NCBI RefSeq assembly: GCF_030409055.1 | Contig: NZ_CP116619.1 | Location: forward strand, 1,459,628 to 1,523,627 | Direction of reading: 5' to 3' | Length of the DNA stretch: 64,000 bases | DNA from: Trichocoleus desertorum NBK24 | GTDB lineage: Bacteria; Cyanobacteriota; Cyanobacteriia; FACHB-46 | Part shown: in pieces, positions 19,059 through 28,288 of the stretch | How the letters are laid out: each line of letters begins with the position of its first letter | Numbering within the stretch: position 1 is the first letter of the stretch | Translations under genes and position numbers: made by a program | The notes under the pieces: generated by a model | Database searches by the model: none | What the model was told of the DNA's origin: nothing | The model's input: only the letters and a program-made list of their open reading frames with translations

Positions 19059-19217
19059 ATGAACATGAGTTTTCCCTTCTGGCAATTCCTCAATCAGCCC
19101 GTCTTCTCCTCTAGCCATAAAGTGATTTTGAATCCCCAGCGCTTCTGGCATGTGCATAAAGTCGAAGTGCTAGAGCGTTGCTGGTCTAGAGCTTATGAGC
19201 CAGAAGGCCGTCGTTAG
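19059..19217 (+). CDS. Possible small protein, 52 residues
   Basis: ATG 19059 (or 19065) to TAG 19215-19217. The translation begins MNMSFPFWQFLNQPVF and is rich in aromatic residues (three Trp) with a basic, charged C-terminus ending EPEGRR, unlike a random frame. There is no clear Shine-Dalgarno sequence. Not recognised. Confidence 0.4.
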   Translation: MNMSFPFWQFLNQPVFSSSHKVILNPQRFWHVHKVEVLERCWSRAYEPEGRR

Positions 19218-19728
19218 AAGGGTTTGCTCTCCGGAACTCATCATTTTTCCGAGCAGCCATAATTTTTTACTTATGATTAAAATCGCCGCATCTGCCAGAT
19301 TTTGATTGTCATCATTCATACACTCCCTAACTAGGGATGCGGTTTATAGATAACAGCAATGCGAGTTCTGGGTCTTTAGTGATCTCAGGGCTCGCATTTT
19401 GCTAGGTCGCGATCGCCCACCTCAGAATCAAACTCCACAGCCAAACTCACAGCCAAATCTCACCTAGATCTCACAATAGATAATAATCTCAAGGCTTGTC
19501 CGGAATTAGTACCAGCTGAGCGAAGAAATGATTGGATAGAGGGTCGATGCACTGACACCTGTGACTGATTGAATCAACCTTTTGCCAAGATTGATTGTTC
19601 CCCTGCAAATATCTTCTGCAAAAAGTTAATCAACAGGACCAACACACGGGGGCTGAGTCCCTTGCTGCATCCTGATCGCTTAGTCAGTTCAGCCCTATCT
19701 CTACTTAAGCAAGGAGATTCGAGACATC

Positions 19729-20853
19729 GTGGTACTAAAACCTGTGTATTGCTCAGACGCTACTGGAAACATCGCAATTGAGATTTCCCAAGAAGAATTG
19801 CGAACCATCCTCAGCCAAATAGAGTCCGAACTCTATCACAGTGAAGTCTATCGTCGAGTATTAGCTGGCCTACAGACCATGCTGGGCGAAACTGCTGGCG
19901 GGGCACAGACCCTCGTCAAAGCAGTGAGCAGAGAAGCCATTCGACTTGCATTCCGACAATTTTTTAAGCAATATCGAGCCATTTCTGCTTCGCTCAAGCA
20001 AGACGACGCTATTCCAGATGAAGCCGCAGACACAGTAAGTGACTTACCCTCTACAGTTACTTCTACTGACCCCATTGCCAATCCTATGGAACTTGAAGCC
20101 TTAGCAACTTCTACCACCACTGACGAGAACGCTACCCACCAAGATACGATTGTGGTCGTAGAGGACGCTCCTCTAGAAGCAACGCCCATTGAAAGCATTA
20201 AATCGACTCCTGTAGAAGAGGCACCCATCCTTTTAGGACTGATGGGTAAGCCAGCGAAGAAACTTACCAAGGCAGAGTTGGCAGCGCAGAAGTTTGCTCA
20301 AGAGAGAGAGGAAAGCCTGCGCCAAGTTGGTCACGAAATTCGGACGGCTCGGCAGGCGCGATCGCTCTCGCTGCACCAACTCCACAATCTAACCTTGGTG
20401 CCGATTCATCAACTCGAAGCCCTCGAAACAGGCCACATTGAGCGTTTGCCCGAAGATGTCTATGTCCGGGGTTTCATCCGGCGCATTGGCAACGCCTTAG
20501 GCTTAGATGGCAATAATCTTGTAGCTGCGATCCCAGCCCCTGATCCCGTCAAGGCAGTTTTACCGTCCTGGTATCATCCGGAAGCTGAGTCCGGCGGATT
20601 ATGCCTGCGTCCAGTGCACTTATATGTGGGTTACGCAGCGCTCATGGCGGGTGCAGTGGGTGGCTTAACCTGGCTGTCACACCAAAATGCCCCAGAAGCG
20701 GCTATCGACACCACTCAGGTTTTTCCAGAACAAGCTTCAGTGACGCCTTCCGCTCGTCAGCAAACGCCTAAGACTACTCCTGGTCTAAAAGCGAGCAAGA
20801 TTGGGGTTGTGGCTGGACCAGATATTGCCCCACCCGAAGCGTTCTCTAACTGA
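19729..20853 (+). CDS. RodZ-like helix-turn-helix membrane protein
   Basis: 374 residues from GTG 19729, chosen because AAGGAG lies at 19711-19716. The N-terminal ~150 residues are helical and acidic. A RodZ-type HTH_25 domain spans about 195-265 (VGHEIRTARQARSLSL, LEALETGHIERLPEDVYVRGFIRRIG). One membrane segment follows (about 305-322, VGYAALMAGAVGGLTWL), then a Thr/Pro-rich tail. RodZ links MreB to the membrane in cell shape control. Here the HTH-TM order is kept, but the long N-terminal extension is unlike E. coli RodZ, so the role is inferred. Confidence 0.78.
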   Translation: MVLKPVYCSDATGNIAIEISQEELRTILSQIESELYHSEVYRRVLAGLQTMLGETAGGAQTLVKAVSREAIRLAFRQFFKQYRAISASLKQDDAIPDEAADTVSDLPSTVTSTDPIANPMELEALATSTTTDENATHQDTIVVVEDAPLEATPIESIKSTPVEEAPILLGLMGKPAKKLTKAELAAQKFAQEREESLRQVGHEIRTARQARSLSLHQLHNLTLVPIHQLEALETGHIERLPEDVYVRGFIRRIGNALGLDGNNLVAAIPAPDPVKAVLPSWYHPEAESGGLCLRPVHLYVGYAALMAGAVGGLTWLSHQNAPEAAIDTTQVFPEQASVTPSARQQTPKTTPGLKASKIGVVAGPDIAPPEAFSN

Positions 20854-20895
20854 TACTCATCAGCACTTACCACAGCCACAGGCACAGGGCTATGT

Positions 20896-20919
20896 AGGGG
20901 CGAATTACCATTCGCCCTT
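20896..20919. repeat. Palindromic GGGGCGAAT repeat
   Basis: AGGGGCGAAT (20896-20905) and ATTCGCCCTT (20910-20919) pair over 10 bp with one G-T, loop TACC. It resembles a short palindromic repeat (GTAGGGGCGAAT...ATTCGCCC) that is common between genes in cyanobacteria. Sitting between the convergent RodZ-like gene and proB, it may also terminate transcription. Confidence 0.6.
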
Positions 20920-20960
20920 CCTCACTTCTTCCTCGCATTTTATAGAAGTGCCCTAATTCG

Positions 20961-22133
20961 CTAAAGGGTAATATCCGGTTCTTCGACTAGCGAACTAAGC
21001 GAAGGGGAGCGATCGCTGGGTTGTCCACTCAGCACTAAGTTGTCGCGATGTACCACAGTCTCCGGTGCAGCGTAGCCCAAAATGCCAGGAATCGCTTCGG
21101 AACGACAGCCCCGAATTTGCTGTAGTTCTGTGCTGTTGTAGTTGACCAACCCTCTGGCGATTTCGCGGCCATTGCGATCGCACAACTGCAGCGCATCCTG
21201 GCTCTGAAACTCCCCTTCCACTTCCACAATCCCAGCGGCGAGTAGAGATTTGCCTAACTGACGGATCACCTTGACAGCACCATCGTCTAAATAGAGCTTG
21301 CCTGCAGGTAATAAACCGTGAGCAATCCAACGCTTGCGAGCACTGGCCGCTTGAGGCTGAGGCTCAAAATGGGTGCCAATCGGTTCGCCTTGCAAAATTT
21401 TGAGTAGATTCTGGGGCGATCGCCCTTCTGTAATCACCGTCCGCACCCCTGCGCCTGTGGCAATACGAGCTGCGGTAATTTTAGTGACCATTCCCCCGGT
21501 TCCCCAACGAGAGCCGCGATCGCCGACTTGCACCTGTAGCGCTTCTAGTTGTTCGATCGATTGCACCAAACTAATTGGTTGGGCATCTGGATTACTACGG
21601 GGATCAGCTGAGTACAAGCGATCGACGTCGGTCAACAAAAACAGCCAATCTGCTTCTACCAAGCTAGCGACCAAAGCCGATAAGGTGTCGTTATCACCAA
21701 ACTTCAACTCGTCCACGGCGACAGTGTCATTTTCGTTGACGATCGGAATCACGCCCAACCGCAACAGTTCCTGGAAAGTGCCGTAAGCATTCAGGTAGCG
21801 ACTGCGCTGCACTAAGTCAGTCCGAGTCAGCAGCACTTGAGCGATCGGCTGTTGTAGCGACGTAAAAAAGTCATCATAAACCCGCATCAATCGGCCCTGA
21901 CCCACAGCAGCCACTGCTTGCTTGAGCGCGATCGTGCGGGGTCTCTCTGTCATCCCTAAGCGCGCACAGCCCACCCCAACGGCCCCCGAAGATACCAAAA
22001 TCACGGAGTGGCCCAGTTGCCGTAATTGGCTTAACGTTTCGACCAAAGCCGCGATCGTAGACAGAGCTAAATACCCAGTATCGGGATTCGTCAGGCTCGA
22101 AGTTCCAATTTTGATTACTACGGTTTGAGGCAT
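20961..22133 (-). CDS. proB: Glutamate 5-kinase with PUA domain
   Basis: Phosphorylates L-glutamate with ATP, the first step of proline synthesis. The 390 residues comprise an amino-acid kinase domain (about 1-260: [62 protein letters not shown]) and a C-terminal PUA domain (about 280-365, ending [11 protein letters not shown]). The enzyme is normally inhibited by proline. Start ATG 22133 is standard. A GC-rich hairpin lies 45-75 bp upstream, probably the end of the preceding transcript. Confidence 0.97.
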   Translation of the reverse strand: MPQTVVIKIGTSSLTNPDTGYLALSTIAALVETLSQLRQLGHSVILVSSGAVGVGCARLGMTERPRTIALKQAVAAVGQGRLMRVYDDFFTSLQQPIAQVLLTRTDLVQRSRYLNAYGTFQELLRLGVIPIVNENDTVAVDELKFGDNDTLSALVASLVEADWLFLLTDVDRLYSADPRSNPDAQPISLVQSIEQLEALQVQVGDRGSRWGTGGMVTKITAARIATGAGVRTVITEGRSPQNLLKILQGEPIGTHFEPQPQAASARKRWIAHGLLPAGKLYLDDGAVKVIRQLGKSLLAAGIVEVEGEFQSQDALQLCDRNGREIARGLVNYNSTELQQIRGCRSEAIPGILGYAAPETVVHRDNLVLSGQPSDRSPSLSSLVEEPDITL

Positions 22134-22176
22134 GGAAGCAGGCCGAATTTCGCGGGCGTCACTAGAGAAAGTGTAA

Positions 22177-22209
22177 AGCGCCAGGTCCTCTATTCATGAG
22201 GCTGGCGCT
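22177..22209 (-). terminator. Hairpin between yqeG and proB
   Basis: AGCGCCAG (22177-22184)/CTGGCGCT (22202-22209) and inner CCTC/GAGG make a 12-bp interrupted stem with a 7-base loop. On the minus strand it is followed by TTACACTTT. It probably ends the yqeG transcript, although a role in the proB leader is possible. Confidence 0.55.
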
Positions 22210-22378
22210 CTACATAAGTATTCACAGGGATTTATGGATTAGGGTCTTTATCTTCGCTGACCCCAATTGAACTTTATATAGAATGCCAGAACTTTTTAGC
22301 AGAGCTCGGATCTCATAATGTTTTCTTTATATTTTTGATTTGTTAGATTTATCACGCTCTACAAAGATTCGTAAACAG

Positions 22379-22900
22379 CTATTGTTTCGACGTTAGAGAA
22401 GCACCGAGGGCTTGCGACAGCCAAACTTCAAACGTACGCACAGGATGACGACGGGCGACTTGAGTAGGGTCTACCATCGGTTCTACCAAAATGGTAAACA
22501 TACCAAATCGATTTCCCGCTAGAACATCGGTGAACAAGCGATCGCCCACCATTGCCACCTGTTCCACAGGCAGATCCATCGCTGTCACAGCTTGCCTCAA
22601 CTTGCGACGAGAGGGCTTACCCGCTCCAAACAGGTAGGGCAACTTCAGCGAGTGAGCAATGCCACGAATGCGACTCTCGCTCAGGTTATTGCTTACCAGC
22701 CAAAGTGTGGCGACTTCTTGGATATCTTCTACCCAATTCAGCAATTCTGTCGAAGCTTGCGTCATTCTGAACGGTACAAGCGTTTCATCCACATCTAGAA
22801 TCAAACCTTTGAGGCTGTACTGCTGCAAAATTTGCGGTGTCAGCGTCAAAATTGAGCCTTCTAAGACCAAATCAGGCTGTAACAGGGAACCCCAGGACAT
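22379..22900 (-). CDS. YqeG family HAD IIIA-type phosphatase
   Basis: 173 residues with HAD motifs: LILDVDETLVPF (nucleophile Asp, motif I), LVSNNLS (motif II) and AMVGDRLFTDVLAGNRFG (motif IV), with lysine in the GAGKPSRRKLR stretch. The length and the absence of a large cap fit class IIIA. The family is related to mitochondrial phosphatidylglycerophosphate phosphatase, so a lipid substrate is possible but unproven. It follows mltG on the same strand with a gap of about 115 bp. Confidence 0.88.
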   Translation of the reverse strand: MSWGSLLQPDLVLEGSILTLTPQILQQYSLKGLILDVDETLVPFRMTQASTELLNWVEDIQEVATLWLVSNNLSESRIRGIAHSLKLPYLFGAGKPSRRKLRQAVTAMDLPVEQVAMVGDRLFTDVLAGNRFGMFTILVEPMVDPTQVARRHPVRTFEVWLSQALGASLTSKQ

Positions 22901-23015
22901 AAATCAAAACAGGATAGCGCTAACTAAAATATAGATATTAAAAATGAACGAGCAGACTGACAGATTTTAATCAGCGTTTAACTCGATCCAACCTAACCGA
23001 CGACGTGTGAGAAGG

Positions 23016-24158
23016 CTACTGACGATTCTGAGGAGCGTTTGAGGGATTTTCTGCCTCGGCATTCCGTGCAGCAGCGCGCCCATCCTGAATTTGAGCTTGG
23101 GCAGCTTCATGCTCTGCTAACGTACGACTGAACACATGGGTGCCATCATAGCGAGCCACAAAATAGAGATACTCCGTTTTCTCAGGCTTCAGAGTTGCCT
23201 CTAGACTGGCTAAGCCAGGACTACCGATGGGCGTGGGTGGTAGTCCTGCATTGAGGTAAGTGTTGTAGGGCGAAGCAGTGTTGACTTGAGCTAGAGTCAA
23301 GGGTTGGTCAGGTGTTTGTTGAATTCCCAAGCCATACTCCACCGTTGGATCAGCGCCTAGGGGAATACCTTGTTGCAGACGTTGAGTAAATACCCCAGAA
23401 ATTCGGGGCCGTTCGGCAGGAATCACTGCTTCTCGTTCCACAATGCTGGCTAAAGTCACCCACTCCAGCAAACTCAATTTGGTTTGTTGCTGATTTTGTT
23501 GATAGAGGGGTAAGGCAGCTTGCTCAAAACGGTTGAGCATCTGTTCCAACACAGCTTGAGGCGTAATTTGGTCGTCCGACAACTGATAGGTATCAGGGTA
23601 CAAAAAGCCTTCCAAGTGAGGCAACCCTGCAGGCAACCAAGGATATTGATTTTGAGGAATTTGGCTAGCAGCAGTGAGAAATTCTTGAGCTTTGAAAAAG
23701 CCCTGCGACTCAAAGTAAGCAGCCATTTGTTGAAGTGACCAGCCTTCAGGAATGGTGAAGCTAGCTTGTACTACCTCCCCAGACCAAATTTTGTCGGCGA
23801 TCGCGGGCAAAGGCTGTGCAGGCGACAGCTCATAGGTTCCTGCCTGAAAGCCGCCTTGACGATTTTGGAAAGATAACCAGCGCGTCCATAAATCCCAAGC
23901 AGTGGCCGAACGAATTAATCCCGCCCCCTCTAAGTCGCGGCCAATTTGTTGCGCTGGCGTGCCAGGTGGAATTTGGATTCGAACCGCTTTATTACCTTCT
24001 ACAGCTGTAGCCGAAGTTGGGGCTGAGGCCGTCACCTTCAAGGGTGGGGCGCTGGCCCAACTCCACCATGACCACCCCTGCCACGCAGACAAACCTAGAA
24101 CTGCGGGCAGGAGTAATAAGTAAAATGACCACTTGGAAATGCGTTGGACTGCTTTCAT
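23016..24158 (-). CDS. mltG: Endolytic transglycosylase MltG
   Basis: A membrane-anchored YceG-like enzyme that cuts nascent glycan strands and so sets their length. ATG 24158 (MKAVQRISKWSFYLLLLPAVLG) places the single membrane helix at the N-terminus; the open frame extends to 24200 but gives an unlikely leader. A LysM-like region (about 60-120) precedes the catalytic domain. That domain contains LEGFLYPDTYQL, the catalytic Glu in TLASIVEREA, then FTQRLQQGIPLGADPTVEYG, SPYNTYLNAGLPPTPIGSPG and YLYFVAR. Length about 380 fits. It lies within the minus-strand run ruvX-DUF3727-mltG. Confidence 0.94.
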   Translation of the reverse strand: MKAVQRISKWSFYLLLLPAVLGLSAWQGWSWWSWASAPPLKVTASAPTSATAVEGNKAVRIQIPPGTPAQQIGRDLEGAGLIRSATAWDLWTRWLSFQNRQGGFQAGTYELSPAQPLPAIADKIWSGEVVQASFTIPEGWSLQQMAAYFESQGFFKAQEFLTAASQIPQNQYPWLPAGLPHLEGFLYPDTYQLSDDQITPQAVLEQMLNRFEQAALPLYQQNQQQTKLSLLEWVTLASIVEREAVIPAERPRISGVFTQRLQQGIPLGADPTVEYGLGIQQTPDQPLTLAQVNTASPYNTYLNAGLPPTPIGSPGLASLEATLKPEKTEYLYFVARYDGTHVFSRTLAEHEAAQAQIQDGRAAARNAEAENPSNAPQNRQ

Positions 24159-24214
24159 GGTTTGGTTGAGTGAATCACGTTTCCCGGTAGGTGCGTGCAA
24201 GGCTCAACTCAGCC

Positions 24215-24802
24215 TTATTCCATCTCATCAAAGAGTTGATCTTCGATCATGGGCAACATCGGTTCAATCTTGCTTAATTCCTCTGGGGAGAGTAATTTGG
24301 GTTGCCCTTCGGCATCCATCTTAGCCAGAATAAAAAATGGGTCAAGAGGTGCATAAATGGCATACTCTTGCTCTTCATCATAGAAGCTAGCAAGCAACTG
24401 CAACTCTTCGTGCTCACCCGAATCCCCTTCGTCAGCCACCTCTACATCTTCCTCATTGAGTTCGGGCAAATCTCCCTCAACTGTAAGAGTGACGGCAGTC
24501 CGCTTGAGTTCCAAGTTCTGCTCTTGCAAAACCGCACGGGCGATGGGAAAAATCCGCTCGATTTCTGCCTCGTCCTCCACTGGAATGGCTTCTTCCTCAT
24601 CTCCTTCTTCTTGCCAAGCAAAAATTTCGACGGGAGAGTCAATGGGGAGAAGAAATACGTACTCTTGTTCCTCAATATCGATCGAATGCTCGATATAGCA
24701 GTTTAGCGATCGCCCGGTGTCATCGGTAAGAACGACAGTAGGAGCATCAAAATCTTCTTCGGGCATGCCTGCGCCTTCTCGATCCATGTTTGACTCAGTC
24801 AT
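24215..24802 (-). CDS. DUF3727 domain protein
   Basis: About 195 residues from ATG 24802, preceded by GCAGGAG at ideal distance; an upstream start at 24883 lacks support. It is very acidic, with two similar halves: VLTDDTGRSLNCYIEHSIDIEEQEYVFLLPIDSPV near the start and ASFYDEEQEYAIYAPLDPFFILAKMD near the end. The first half looks like the DUF1292/YrzB fold and the second is the cyanobacterial/plastid DUF3727. The function is unknown. Placement between ruvX and mltG recurs in cyanobacteria. Confidence 0.88.
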   Translation of the reverse strand: MTESNMDREGAGMPEEDFDAPTVVLTDDTGRSLNCYIEHSIDIEEQEYVFLLPIDSPVEIFAWQEEGDEEEAIPVEDEAEIERIFPIARAVLQEQNLELKRTAVTLTVEGDLPELNEEDVEVADEGDSGEHEELQLLASFYDEEQEYAIYAPLDPFFILAKMDAEGQPKLLSPEELSKIEPMLPMIEDQLFDEME

Positions 24803-24967
24803 CGGATTTCTCCTGCAATTATTCGCGCTTTCCTCTGAAAAGTATCGCCTACGCAGACACTTCGCAGCATGGTTGACTGCCATTGAGCCGCCAGCATTTT
24901 AAGTCCAACCCTATGAATAGAGTTGAAAAACCAATTACTGCAACGTAGAAGTGGCGAAGCCAGCATA

Positions 24968-25438
24968 CTACATCAGTGCAGAGTTTGGGGTTGTCATGGC
25001 AGAATCTGGGGATTTTTGGGAACGGCGCTGATCTAACCATTGTTGCAGAATTAGGGCCGCAGCTTTGCGATCGATTAATGCTTTATTCCGCGATGGGGAA
25101 ATATTTTCAGCCTGCAACAACTGCTCCGCTTGGAATGACGTGAGTCGTTCATCCATATATTCCACTGGCATTTGCAGAGCGGCTGTTAGCCGTTTGGCAA
25201 ACTTTTGTACCTGCTTGGCTTGAAAACCCAAGCTCCCATCCATCGAATAGGGCAGACCTACGACTAAAACTTGTACCTGACGCTGCTGGATTAAGTCTCT
25301 GAGTTGGTCTACTACTTGGGCAAAGGATTTGTACTCAATCGTCGTTAGCCCAGTTGCGATTAGCCCAGTGCCATCACAACCCGCCACGCCAATGCGCTTC
25401 CTACCGACGTCTAAACCTAGAGCTGAAATCCTCGCCAT
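24968..25438 (-). CDS. ruvX: Holliday junction resolvase-like nuclease RuvX (YqgF)
   Basis: 156 residues with an RNase H fold. The first catalytic Asp is in SALGLDVGRKRIGVA, then VVGLPYSMDGS, the Glu in MDERLTSFQA and the final Asp/Lys in ALIDRKAAALILQQWL. YqgF proteins process Holliday junctions or, as in E. coli, the 5' end of pre-16S rRNA; which applies here is not decided by sequence. It is the first gene of the ruvX-DUF3727-mltG-yqeG run. Confidence 0.93.
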   Translation of the reverse strand: MARISALGLDVGRKRIGVAGCDGTGLIATGLTTIEYKSFAQVVDQLRDLIQQRQVQVLVVGLPYSMDGSLGFQAKQVQKFAKRLTAALQMPVEYMDERLTSFQAEQLLQAENISPSRNKALIDRKAAALILQQWLDQRRSQKSPDSAMTTPNSALM

Positions 25439-25503
25439 GCTTGGTTAATTCCTAGAGCAACCTTAGCCGTTTGGCTGGAGTGAACTGCATCAACTCAGCC
25501 AGC

Positions 25504-26898
25504 TTAGCACCAGGAATCATTTTGATGTCCTTGAGGAAAATGGATTTCCGGTACAGGGTTGAGCTTTAGCTCTTTCTTGCTGGTGAAGATGCGGCGTTTG
25601 CCCCAAAAGTTGCGAGCGATCGAAAAGCCTAACTTGCGGGCAGGTACTTCCGAGACAGGTGAAGACAGAGGTGTGACGGCAGATGGCTCTGGTGTGGAAA
25701 GCGATCGCGCTGCGGTTTCTGCGTCGGGAGTCTCACTATAGGCTAAAGGAGCTTCGGCTGGCTCAGCAGTTTTGTCGCTTTGCCACAGGTTGGGGAGAGA
25801 CATCCGACCAGGTACTGGCTTACGCGCAGGTTGAAAGCCTTGCAGAACATCGGATAGCTGCAACCCTTCTAGGGAAACTGGTTTAGCTTCTCGTAATTTG
25901 TGCCAGACCGAGCGCGACATCATCAGCGTATGCTCGGTGCGAGTTGCGCCGATCCGCTCTAAATATTCTTCGCGTTCGGGTTGGTAGTCCGCCGAAGACA
26001 AAAGCAGCGCTTGCGCTGGAAAATCTTGGGCAATCCGGGCCATCTGAGACAATAGCTCTGGATACAGCCAGGTGTAGGCGGGATGAACAGTTAGCTGTCC
26101 CTGGTGGTTTTGGGAACTATCGCGACACAGTTGAATTTGGAAGTAACCAATAGCAGCTTTGCGTTGGGGTTCAAATACGTAACCGCTGACCACTTCCGTC
26201 TGATTAACCCATTGCTTAACGCCTTCTAGCAGCGCCCCAAACAAGCTGGTTTTGAAGTCGTGTAAGTGGCGATCGAACACTTGCCGTACCAATGGCGGCA
26301 TCGCTGCTGTATCAAGTTGGTACAGCAACTGCGCATCGGCATTACTCACAGGTAGCAAGTTAGGTAAATCAGGTTCGCGCTCAGCTAGCTCTTGCAGTAA
26401 CTCTGGCGCGATCGCCCAGTGAGTCAATTGAGCCAGCGGCTGAAACCCATTTTGGCGATAGAGGGCTAAAGCCGTTTTGTTATTGACGTTGACTTCCAAG
26501 AGCCAAGTTCGCGCTTCCCAAATCGCCTCAAAACAAGACCGCAGCAGTTGGGAGCCTGTCCCTTGAGTCTGAGATTCTGTCTCCACCACCCCCACTCGCT
26601 CTACCCGCCAAGTGCTACGAGTGCGATTAAACGGTGACACCTGAATGGCACCTCGCACTTGATGATCTTGCTCCGCCACATAGGTGCAGAAGCGGTATTG
26701 AAACGGATTGGGGAACAAGCTGAGAAATTTGAACAGCCCATACCAACGCCGCACTTGCTGTAAGCGTCGCTGCAAGGCATCCAAGTTGCTGTGATTGTCT
26801 GCGATCGCAGCCTCCACAAACAACGGCTCAACAACGTCCAGGTCTTGGTGCTGGACTGGACGAATCACAGAGTTGGAGTTTTGGGAGACTGAAGTCAT
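25504..26898 (-). CDS. GNAT-family N-acetyltransferase with long C-terminal part
   Basis: 464 residues. Residues about 10-165 form a GNAT domain, with the acetyl-CoA loop in ETESQTQGTGSQLLRSC and the later LEVNVNNKTALALYRQNGF. The second part (about 185-335) may be a decayed or divergent second GNAT-like domain (VVSGYVFEPQRKAAIGYFQIQ, then LLLSSADYQPEREEYLERIGA). A low-complexity Pro/Ser/Glu region follows (about 370-435). The substrate is unknown. It precedes ruvX on the same strand with 65 bp between. Confidence 0.82.
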   Translation of the reverse strand: MTSVSQNSNSVIRPVQHQDLDVVEPLFVEAAIADNHSNLDALQRRLQQVRRWYGLFKFLSLFPNPFQYRFCTYVAEQDHQVRGAIQVSPFNRTRSTWRVERVGVVETESQTQGTGSQLLRSCFEAIWEARTWLLEVNVNNKTALALYRQNGFQPLAQLTHWAIAPELLQELAEREPDLPNLLPVSNADAQLLYQLDTAAMPPLVRQVFDRHLHDFKTSLFGALLEGVKQWVNQTEVVSGYVFEPQRKAAIGYFQIQLCRDSSQNHQGQLTVHPAYTWLYPELLSQMARIAQDFPAQALLLSSADYQPEREEYLERIGATRTEHTLMMSRSVWHKLREAKPVSLEGLQLSDVLQGFQPARKPVPGRMSLPNLWQSDKTAEPAEAPLAYSETPDAETAARSLSTPEPSAVTPLSSPVSEVPARKLGFSIARNFWGKRRIFTSKKELKLNPVPEIHFPQGHQNDSWC

Positions 26899-27067
26899 GA
26901 CAGGTAAGGCTACAGTTAAGCCTAGGGTAACAGCTAAGGCCCGAAGTCTTCATCTACCCCTGTAGAGCTTTTTCATCAACCCAAACTCACGGCTCCAAGT
27001 CGCCGAGGCAACCAGACTGAACGAATAGAAGCAGCCAAAGAACCATCAATTTATCAGCTAACTTTAC

Positions 27068-28288
27068 TCAGCTAACTGCTGGCTTGACGCTCCCGTTGGC
27101 ATCAGTGGGTCGAATCAAAACGATTGGCGTTTGTTCGTCAGAATTTCCGGCGGGATTACTGATTAATGCCTGCTCCAAAAAGGTTTGAGTTAGGCCAGGG
27201 GATGCTGCCAATATCTTAACTGCTTTTAAATCGTTCACGTCTACGATCGCGGCTAGCAACCCTGTTTCTCGATAGATCTGATCCACGACTTGCTGCGGGT
27301 TTTCTGGCCCCATGACAATAAATTGGTCGTAAGGCGGCAGAGTACCCGTCACATCATCGATCAGGCGAGCTTGTTCGCCAGCCAGTTGGTAAAACATCCC
27401 TGGTTTACCAAAGATCTTGGCGATCGCGCCCACCACAAACGCAAAGACTACTCGCCCAGGCCCCACAATATCCACCAAGGCTTGCAACCCACAAGCAGTC
27501 GCCAAGCTGGAAGTAGGCAAGAAGAAGTAACACAAGCGCTTCGCAACCCAACCAGGCTTCACTTGTGTGGGGTGTCGAAACCGCCCTTGCATGATTGCCA
27601 CTGGGCTTTCTCCCAGGGTGACCACATCTCCGGGTTGCGAGTAAGGCGCGACGTAGCGCTTGATCACTTCAACCGGATCATCTAAGTGAGTCAGAAGATG
27701 CGTACGGATGGGCAACACATCGGCATTCGTAGCAGGTCGCCAGCGCGAGGGAGCGGTTTCAGGGGTTGGGAATTGCAGTGGCACAATCACATGCCGCACT
27801 TTAGGAATGCGTCCCTCCGGACCATAGGTGACGTAGCGAATTTGAATCCAGGCAACTTGAAGGGGTGTCAGGTCTTCACCTTGCATCTCCACCACAACTT
27901 GCAGACGGGTAGACTTGCCAATTTTAACGATGTAACCAAACCAGTAGTCATCAGGTCTAGCGGGGACATCCGCATGATTGGGCACCACCCTTGTGGTGTG
28001 GGTCACGCCCTCTAGGCTCGCCTTGGACAGCAACTTCACCTGAGCCTGAACTTCTGGCACCATAATTTCCAAGCTGCGAGTACGATTGCACAGCTCAAGT
28101 TCACCAACCAAAACATACCGTTGAGGTTCGTACACCTCTAGTTGCCAGTTGCCTGAGGTCAGCTCTAGGTCATTTCCAGGACGACGACGGTATTGACTCT
28201 CTAGCGCTAAGACTCCTAGGCCAACGAGTAGCGCTGCTGCTCCTAAACCAATTCCGATACTCCCCACAGTCGCCCAACCCTCGATCAA
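27068..28288 (-). CDS. Membrane-anchored CofE-like (F420-0:gamma-glutamyl ligase-like) protein
   Basis: 406 residues. One N-terminal membrane helix (about 8-28) is followed by a ~160-residue beta-rich region (WQLEVYEPQRYVLVGELELCN) and then a domain from about residue 190. That domain contains IKRYVAPYSQPGDVVTLGESPVAIMQGR and PGRVVFAFVVGAIAKIFGKPGMFYQ, followed by LIDDVTGTLPPYDQFIVMGPENPQ and AAIVDVNDL. The last part resembles the CofE fold, and such proteins are labelled F420-0:gamma-glutamyl ligase in cyanobacteria. Cyanobacteria are not generally known to need F420 glutamylation, so another ligase function is likely. It is transcribed away from cruF. Confidence 0.7.
   Translation of the reverse strand: MIEGWATVGSIGIGLGAAALLVGLGVLALESQYRRRPGNDLELTSGNWQLEVYEPQRYVLVGELELCNRTRSLEIMVPEVQAQVKLLSKASLEGVTHTTRVVPNHADVPARPDDYWFGYIVKIGKSTRLQVVVEMQGEDLTPLQVAWIQIRYVTYGPEGRIPKVRHVIVPLQFPTPETAPSRWRPATNADVLPIRTHLLTHLDDPVEVIKRYVAPYSQPGDVVTLGESPVAIMQGRFRHPTQVKPGWVAKRLCYFFLPTSSLATACGLQALVDIVGPGRVVFAFVVGAIAKIFGKPGMFYQLAGEQARLIDDVTGTLPPYDQFIVMGPENPQQVVDQIYRETGLLAAIVDVNDLKAVKILAASPGLTQTFLEQALISNPAGNSDEQTPIVLIRPTDANGSVKPAVS

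Larger units (their letters stand above)
18506..19728. other. Gene-poor region between glyS and the RodZ-like gene
   Basis: About 1.2 kb without a normal-sized gene. It contains a 12-bp inverted repeat pair (18730-18741/18916-18927) enclosing about 198 bp. Inside that lies a 35-codon open frame at 18802-18909 (MTTARSVGTVQQ start). A 52-codon open frame lies at 19059-19217. The rest, 19218-19728, shows nothing clear until the ribosome-binding site at 19711. Confidence 0.55.

Noticed and set aside
20961-22133. Hairpin before proB as a proline-responsive riboswitch
   Set aside because: The stem at 22177-22209 lies between yqeG and proB and fits a simple terminator; no aptamer-like conserved blocks are present.
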